A DNA stretch of 28,313 nt from assembly GCA_045646245.1 (NCBI GenBank), contig JAZRKJ010000018.1:1-28313 (forward strand). Reading direction: 5' to 3'. The stretch is from SIG607 sp045646245. GTDB lineage: Bacteria; Bacillota; Clostridia; Oscillospirales; Acutalibacteraceae. The notes beneath the pieces are model-generated. The model was not told the DNA's origin and did no database searches. It saw nothing but the letters and a program-made list of their open reading frames with translations. This document shows, piece by piece, positions 23,588-28,313 of the stretch (positions are counted from its first letter, which is position 1; every line of letters begins with the position of its first letter). The position numbers were made by a program, and so were the translations under genes.

Positions 23588-25591
23588 TTATCGTAAGAAA
23601 AACGGGCGAACTCCTTTGCGTTTTTCCGCTACGGGGTTAATTCTTGAAGAAGAAAGGGTTGTATGAACCGTTGTTATTTCCATACCGTTACGCAAAATAA
23701 AGTCACACTTTTCGCCGTCTTTAAAAGTAAGTGTTACTTTAGCCGCTTCTTCACCGTATTCTCCACCAAGAGGATAACCGTAAGGAGCGCTTACACAACC
23801 GATTAAAGTTACGGTATCGGTTTCTTTTTCGCCTTCAAATACGGGTGAATTATCCTTTGAACAGACAGCGGGAATATTATCTATCCCCTCATCACCTTTA
23901 AGTACGGCGCCAACGGTGATTTTTCTTTTTCTCATATTAGAATGATAAAAAGGAATATTTTCCATCATACTTTCTTTAAAGGCTTCAAAATCACCTTTAT
24001 TAAGGCACTTCATAGCCTTGCCGTTTACAGAAGAGCCCGTATATTCATACTTATCCTCTTCCCTGACAGTTTTTCCGAAATTCTTTATGGTATCACGGAA
24101 GGTTTTATAAATTAAGGTTGGATTTCTGTATTTATCCACAAGCGCTTCTTTAAGGGCGCCGTCAACACAAGCGGGTTTTCCGCGGTTAAAGTCATTTAGT
24201 TCAGCCCAGTACCAGATGCTTGCCCCCGCCAATGCGCCTTCGTCGCTGTTGGCTTCATAAAGGTTATACATACCGTTCATAAAGTCGGCAAGCAAATGAG
24301 GGTTATCGTATACGAAATATCCGCCCCATTCGGTAAACATAAGGGGTTTATCGCAAAGTATTTTTGCCGAAACCAAAGAACGTTCAAAGGTAGCGGAATA
24401 TGGGTGCATTGTATAAAAATCGAAGCCGCAAAGGTTATAGTATTTAATGGTATCTTCGTTGCTCATACAGTTAGCGCCCGAAACAAGACGTGTTGGGTCA
24501 AGCTCTTTGCAAACCTTGGCGGAATCAATTAAAAACTGCTCGGTAAAACGGCATTCGTTAAAGCTAAGCCAAAATACAATAGAGGGGTGATTTCTGTCGC
24601 GGATAACGGTACGGCGAAGTACTTCTAAACTCCCTGCTCTTATTTCGGGATCAGAGGTATCAGACCACCAAAGCCCCGGTTCTTCACTTACCATAAGTCC
24701 CAGTCTGTCCGCAATATCAAGAGTCGCTTTACAGTGAGGATAATGAACAAGTCTTACGAAATTACAGCCTGTTTCCTTTATCATTTTAAGGTCGGCTTCT
24801 ATTTGCTCTAAAGTCGGTACGTGTCCGCTGTCGGCAACCATTTCGTGTTTGCAAACACCCTGAAGGAACAGTTCTTTTCCATTAAGGGTGAAACGGTGAC
24901 GGTTACAGCCAAATTCTCTAAAGCCTACGTTTTCGGTATATTCGTCCACCTTTTCACCGTTTTCAAAAAGCTCCGCTTTAAGTTCATATAAATTGGGATT
25001 ATCGCAAGACCAAAGGCTAACCTGCTCAAGCTTCCTCAGTACAGTTTCGTCCTCTGAAAAGCTGTAACTGTCAACGGTTTCTCCGTTTTGCAAAAGGGTT
25101 ACCTTCCACCTTGCGTTTTCACAGCCAACCGATTTTACGGCAAGGCTGTATTCGGCATTTTTGTAAGAATCGGTTAAAGTACTTTTGAAGAAAACATCCT
25201 CAATATATGCTTTATTTTTATAGAGAATATTTACGTCTCTTATAATACCGCTGTAGTTTTCCCATCCTTCACTCGGGCCGAATTTTGGAGAAATATCTTC
25301 TATTTCCACCAACAGTTCGTTATTCTTTTCTTTAACAGTATCGGTTACGTCGAAAACGTATTCGCTGTAAGGAAGCATCTCGCCCAAAAGCACGCCGTTA
25401 AGCGTAACTTTTGCATAATAAGTTATACCGTCGAATTTAAGTAAAACGGTATCGCTTTTATTTTTTAAATCAAAGCTTTTTACACATTCGCTGTGTCCCA
25501 CAGAAAGTGTGGAAAAGGGAACGGTTACTTTGCTCCATTCTCCTTTACCAACTCTGCGTTTCCAAGCCCCGTTAAGACTTTGCACTTTCAT
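23588..25591 (-). CDS. Glycoside hydrolase family 2 (beta-glucuronidase/galactosidase-like), frameshifted near the 3' end
   Basis: This GH2 enzyme has a sugar-binding jelly roll (1-125), an Ig-like domain (about 130-225) and a TIM barrel (about 230-500). The acid/base is N345-E346 (WLSFNECRF) and the nucleophile is E421 (MFTEWGGY). Substrate specificity cannot be fixed, although length and order resemble beta-glucuronidase-type GH2. The start is ATG 25591 after GAGGA, overlapping the end of the ROK gene by 20 bases. No signal peptide is seen, so it acts in the cytoplasm on imported glycosides. The frame stops at 23588. Coherent coding goes on in the next frame (AKEFARFSYDKNH) to TAA 23458-23460, five bases before the terminator, if one A is removed from the A-run at 23621-23625. 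The intended protein would be about 710 residues. Confidence 0.85.
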   Translation of the reverse strand: MKVQSLNGAWKRRVGKGEWSKVTVPFSTLSVGHSECVKSFDLKNKSDTVLLKFDGITYYAKVTLNGVLLGEMLPYSEYVFDVTDTVKEKNNELLVEIEDISPKFGPSEGWENYSGIIRDVNILYKNKAYIEDVFFKSTLTDSYKNAEYSLAVKSVGCENARWKVTLLQNGETVDSYSFSEDETVLRKLEQVSLWSCDNPNLYELKAELFENGEKVDEYTENVGFREFGCNRHRFTLNGKELFLQGVCKHEMVADSGHVPTLEQIEADLKMIKETGCNFVRLVHYPHCKATLDIADRLGLMVSEEPGLWWSDTSDPEIRAGSLEVLRRTVIRDRNHPSIVFWLSFNECRFTEQFLIDSAKVCKELDPTRLVSGANCMSNEDTIKYYNLCGFDFYTMHPYSATFERSLVSAKILCDKPLMFTEWGGYFVYDNPHLLADFMNGMYNLYEANSDEGALAGASIWYWAELNDFNRGKPACVDGALKEALVDKYRNPTLIYKTFRDTIKNFGKTVREEDKYEYTGSSVNGKAMKCLNKGDFEAFKESMMENIPFYHSNMRKRKITVGAVLKGDEGIDNIPAVCSKDNSPVFEGEKETDTVTLIGCVSAPYGYPLGGEYGEEAAKVTLTFKDGEKCDFILRNGMEITTVHTTLSSSRINPVAEKRKGVRPFFLR

Positions 25592-26504
25592 TTTCACTTT
25601 CCTCTTTACCATAGATAAGCGCACCTAAAATCACCTGTTCGCCGTCAAAGGAAGAAACTCTTATATCAAATTCACGCCCTTCTACCGGCTGGGTATATTT
25701 AGAAAGCGCCTTATAAAGCGGCTTTTTAAAATCATCATAAGCCTTTGTTACGCTTCCGCCCAAAACTATGCAAGCAGGGTCGATAACGTGATAAACGCTT
25801 GATAGCGCAAGACCCAGTTTATCCACCGCATTTTCTATAATTTTCTTAATAGCTTCGTTGCCTTTACGGGCAAGTTCAAATGCCTCTTTGGTGGTGACGG
25901 TTTTACCTAACGCCTTGCTTGCGTCTGAGGCAATTGCGGTGCCGGAAGAATAAATTTCCAAACATCCTTTTTTACCGCAAGGACATTCTCTGCCGTTTTC
26001 TTCCACCGTTAAATGCCCAAGCTCCCCCGCCGAAGAAAGATAACCCGAAAGAAGCTTTCCGCCGATAACTATACCGCTTCCTATACCGGTGCTTACCGTA
26101 ACATATACAAGAGGGTCGAGTCCTCTGCCCACGCCGATTTTGCTTTCAGCCAAAGCGGCGCAGTTAGCATCGTTTTCAATATAAACAGGAAGGGATAATT
26201 CCTTTTCTATCATTTCCTTTATGGGAACGTTTTTAAAGCCCATTGTGGAAATATGAAGAATAAGTCCGCGTTTAACGTCTAAAGGGCCGGGGGAAGCCAC
26301 GCCGCAAAACTCAACGTCACAGGATTTTATGCCTAAATCTAAAAGCAAATTGCAATACGTTTCGCCTATTCTTTTAACAAGACTTTCTGCACCAAGCTGA
26401 CTTTCGGTTTTAAATGTGACCGATTTAATAGGGTTAAGAAAAGAATCTGCAATACAGACAACGGTTTTGGTACCGCCTATATCTACACCTGCACAGTACT
26501 TCAT
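25572..26504 (-). CDS. ROK family sugar kinase
   Basis: This 310-residue ASKHA-fold kinase has the phosphate loop DIGGTK (8-13), catalytic Asp in ENDANCAA (N111-D112), AGELGHL (159-165) and the zinc motif CPCGKKGCLE (174-183). It lacks the N-terminal DNA-binding domain of NagC/XylR-type ROK repressors, so it is an enzyme of the glucokinase/fructokinase/ManNAc-kinase type. The ATG comes one base after the true stop of the GatZ-like frame, without a strong ribosome binding site, which suggests coupling. It may phosphorylate the ketose or aldose handled by the neighbouring isomerase and GH2 enzyme. Confidence 0.9.
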   Translation of the reverse strand: MKYCAGVDIGGTKTVVCIADSFLNPIKSVTFKTESQLGAESLVKRIGETYCNLLLDLGIKSCDVEFCGVASPGPLDVKRGLILHISTMGFKNVPIKEMIEKELSLPVYIENDANCAALAESKIGVGRGLDPLVYVTVSTGIGSGIVIGGKLLSGYLSSAGELGHLTVEENGRECPCGKKGCLEIYSSGTAIASDASKALGKTVTTKEAFELARKGNEAIKKIIENAVDKLGLALSSVYHVIDPACIVLGGSVTKAYDDFKKPLYKALSKYTQPVEGREFDIRVSSFDGEQVILGALIYGKEESENESAKS

Positions 26505-26522
26505 ATTACTTACCCAATACCT

Positions 26523-27773
26523 TTAAGAGCTTAGAGGTAAGTCCGTGCATTTTAAAGCAGAAGGCATAACGGTCAATAGAATTTTTAAGCTGATAATTAA
26601 CGTAAGCCTCGCCGTCAACCCCACCTCTTTAAGGTTATTAAGCATTTTTTCTATTTTTGCCTTAACAGAAGGGATTTCGTAGGTATAGTGTCCGCAAATA
26701 TCGGTAATAAGAGCGGTAAGCTCTTTGTCCTTAAGAACGGTATCTACGTCGGCTGTAGTCATATCGCCAACAACCCATTTGCGCCAACGCTCGCTCTTTA
26801 CGGCGTAAAGAGACATTTCTTCTTTAAGTCCCGACCATTTAGCCTTATCAACACAGCGTTCTTCTACCTTAGCGAGCTCAAGATAAGCGCGGGTTTCAAC
26901 TACGCCGAATTCGGGAGCAACGTTCATTGCCGTAACGTCGATAACGGGATGCTCAAGTAAAATTTTATCAGAAAGATAGTCTCCGTTATGCTCCTTAACA
27001 CCAACACCGTGCTTAGCGGCATTTATAGAAAGCTGTGCGGCGTTTTCTCTGTTAAAGTTACCTACGTTTTCGGTAAGACGGGTTAACGTGCCGGTTTGTC
27101 CAACTACAAATTCGGGTGCTTTAATTCCCTTGGCGCCGAGTTTTTCCACAAGAATGTCAATAAAGTCACTGAAGGCTTCAACTCCGGTAAGACCACCGTT
27201 GGTTTCTTCGGTGCCTGCTTCGTAGCCGATTTCGGGAAGCCCCTTTTCCTTGCGGTGTTTTTCAAGCTCTTCAATAATTTCTACCGTGCGGTCAATAACA
27301 ATATTAAAAGGAACGGTACCCATAGCATATTCGGGGTCTTTGGTGGGGTCGATATGTAAAAGGTCAAAGCCTGCGTCCATATCGTGCTTATAAGAACGTA
27401 TGCATTTTTCCATTGCTTCCTTTACGGGGAGCTTAGCCGCCCTTTCTTCGTCTCTCTGCCAAGGACCGCCGTGGTCTCTGCAAAGATAGCAAAGGCCGTT
27501 AAAGCCTATTTCTTCTTCTACCGCCTTAACATCGGCAACAAATCTGTCCTGATCCCAGTCTCTTACGTAACCGTGACCGAATTCATCGCTGTCCACCTGA
27601 TTACGGCTTGCAATAAGCATTATGGGGAAATCCTTTTCCTGCGCCAATTCAAGGGTTGCTTTAAGCAAAGGTTTGGACATAGGTCCTATGCCAAGCATTG
27701 TAAATTTTTCGCCCTGCTCCTTTAAAAGTCTGGCGGCGTTCATCATCTGAGTAATTGTAATTTTGTTATTCAT
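26523..27773 (-). CDS. GatZ/KbaZ-like protein (tagatose-bisphosphate aldolase Z subunit / epimerase family), frameshifted at the 3' end
   Basis: A TIM-barrel protein of the GatZ/KbaZ family. Supporting segments are MLIASRNQVD (about 52-61), LCYLCRDHGGPW (about 93-104), the LLHIDPTKD strand, GYEAGTEETNGG and the VGVKEHNGDYLS segment. In enterobacteria Z proteins help the GatY/KbaY aldolase, and relatives elsewhere act as sugar epimerases (tagatose 6-phosphate or tagaturonate). No Y subunit lies in this window. AAGGAGA precedes the ATG. The last about 35 codons of the open frame (LTARLTLIISLK...) look like noise. The alternative frame gives VDGEAYVNYQLKNSIDRYAF and ends at TAA 26506-26508, right before the ROK start. 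One G missing from the run at 26619-26622 explains it. Confidence 0.8.
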   Translation of the reverse strand: MNNKITITQMMNAARLLKEQGEKFTMLGIGPMSKPLLKATLELAQEKDFPIMLIASRNQVDSDEFGHGYVRDWDQDRFVADVKAVEEEIGFNGLCYLCRDHGGPWQRDEERAAKLPVKEAMEKCIRSYKHDMDAGFDLLHIDPTKDPEYAMGTVPFNIVIDRTVEIIEELEKHRKEKGLPEIGYEAGTEETNGGLTGVEAFSDFIDILVEKLGAKGIKAPEFVVGQTGTLTRLTENVGNFNRENAAQLSINAAKHGVGVKEHNGDYLSDKILLEHPVIDVTAMNVAPEFGVVETRAYLELAKVEERCVDKAKWSGLKEEMSLYAVKSERWRKWVVGDMTTADVDTVLKDKELTALITDICGHYTYEIPSVKAKIEKMLNNLKEVGLTARLTLIISLKILLTVMPSALKCTDLPLSS

Positions 27774-27785
27774 TTTACTTTCTCC

Positions 27786-28313
27786 TTAATCTATTACTTG
27801 TAAATAGTCAGCGTAGGGCACCTTTTTAATTTCCTTAAGACCTGCCCAAGCGGCAAATTCCTTAATTTCGTCGGTATAATCACCTATTACTACAGGGAAG
27901 TGGTGCTGGAAGCCGGTAACGAGAATAGTATTAAGTAAATCTTTAGCAGAAATCTTTTCACCGTTAAGGGTAAGGTTTCCGCACCAACCGCGACTGCCGT
28001 TAAAGGAGAATTTATCGGGAAGCATAAATTCGCCGCCCATGTGGAACATTTTATCACATTCACCCGAAAGTCTCATAACGGTAATTGGGTTTTCGTCGAA
28101 CACCATATCTCTTGCAACACCGCAACGCGCGGTAATACCCTTGTTGGGTTCGTGAGCCATACCGCTGTAATTACAGCCAAGTTTATAACCGTTTTCTTTA
28201 CAGTATCTTGCAGCGGCAGGTCCGCAATGCCAGAGAAGTACGGTTTCATCCTTTTCATCAAAAGCGGAAAGGTCCATAAGAGTAGTAATTTCTCCGCCTG
28301 CTATGTATTTAAG
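27786..28313 (-). CDS. L-fucose/L-arabinose isomerase family protein, C-terminal part
   Basis: The frame is open through the window edge, so only the last 175 residues are seen. An ATG at 28277 is internal, since LKYIAGGEITTL precedes it in frame. Segments VLLWHCGPAA, EFMLPDKFSF, KDLLNTILVTGFQHHFPV and the closing AAWAGLK are typical of the C-terminal domain of fucose-isomerase-like proteins, which interconvert aldoses and ketoses with a divalent metal. It leads the segment isomerase - GatZ-like - ROK kinase - GH2, with short gaps (12 bases to the next ATG). The sugar cannot be named. Confidence 0.82.
   Translation of the reverse strand, partial: LKYIAGGEITTLMDLSAFDEKDETVLLWHCGPAAARYCKENGYKLGCNYSGMAHEPNKGITARCGVARDMVFDENPITVMRLSGECDKMFHMGGEFMLPDKFSFNGSRGWCGNLTLNGEKISAKDLLNTILVTGFQHHFPVVIGDYTDEIKEFAAWAGLKEIKKVPYADYLQVID

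Overview
The window looks like the chromosome of a low-to-mid GC Firmicute of class Clostridia, most likely a gut Oscillospirales-type anaerobe. The evidence is sigma-A promoters (TTGACA-17-TATAAT), strong GGAGG-type ribosome binding sites, a type I dockerin protein, ThyX in place of ThyA, an LtaS-like enzyme, and RNase M5 and MltG neighbourhoods typical of Clostridia. Species level cannot be read from the sequence. Almost every gene is on the minus strand; the exceptions are prs and a small inserted island.

Layout. (1) 158-3406: an LtaS-type phosphoglycerol transferase and an M20 peptidase. (2) 3498-4540: a dockerin/CBM-like extracellular protein that is 5'-truncated and frameshifted. (3) 4541-5960: an A/T-rich insertion scar. 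It holds decayed small ORFs, the 3' part of a tRNA-Ser(GGA), a terminator, an array of seven tiny hairpins separated by TATCATCA / TGATGATA linkers, a plus-strand P-loop kinase gene with its own promoter, and a second copy of the tRNA-T-arm-plus-terminator motif. This is the least ordinary part of the window. (4) 5971-13678: a housekeeping block transcribed alaS - HIT - PRTase - comEC-like - holA - RNase M5 - WYL regulator, with overlapping or abutting genes and a consensus promoter in front of alaS. (5) 13964-19989: thyX - tmk - DJ-1 - mltG - U32 (trhP-like), ending in a terminator whose 3' arm also carries the ribosome binding site of the next gene, a class B PBP. (6) 20157-21293: prs on the plus strand, divergent from thyX. 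(7) 21379-23393: a GNAT-like acyltransferase and a glycerate kinase. (8) 23458-28313: a sugar-use operon with a fucose/arabinose-isomerase-like protein (cut by the window edge), a GatZ/KbaZ-like protein, a ROK sugar kinase and a GH2 glycosidase.

The housekeeping genes cover DNA replication, precursor supply (PRPP, dTMP, dTTP), tRNA charging and modification, and wall synthesis. The last operon could take a glycoside through hydrolysis, isomerisation, phosphorylation and epimerisation or aldol cleavage. Three accessory genes (dockerin, GH2, GatZ-like) each show a single-base indel in a homopolymer, while the housekeeping genes are intact. Either the accessory genes are decaying or the assembly carries homopolymer errors.
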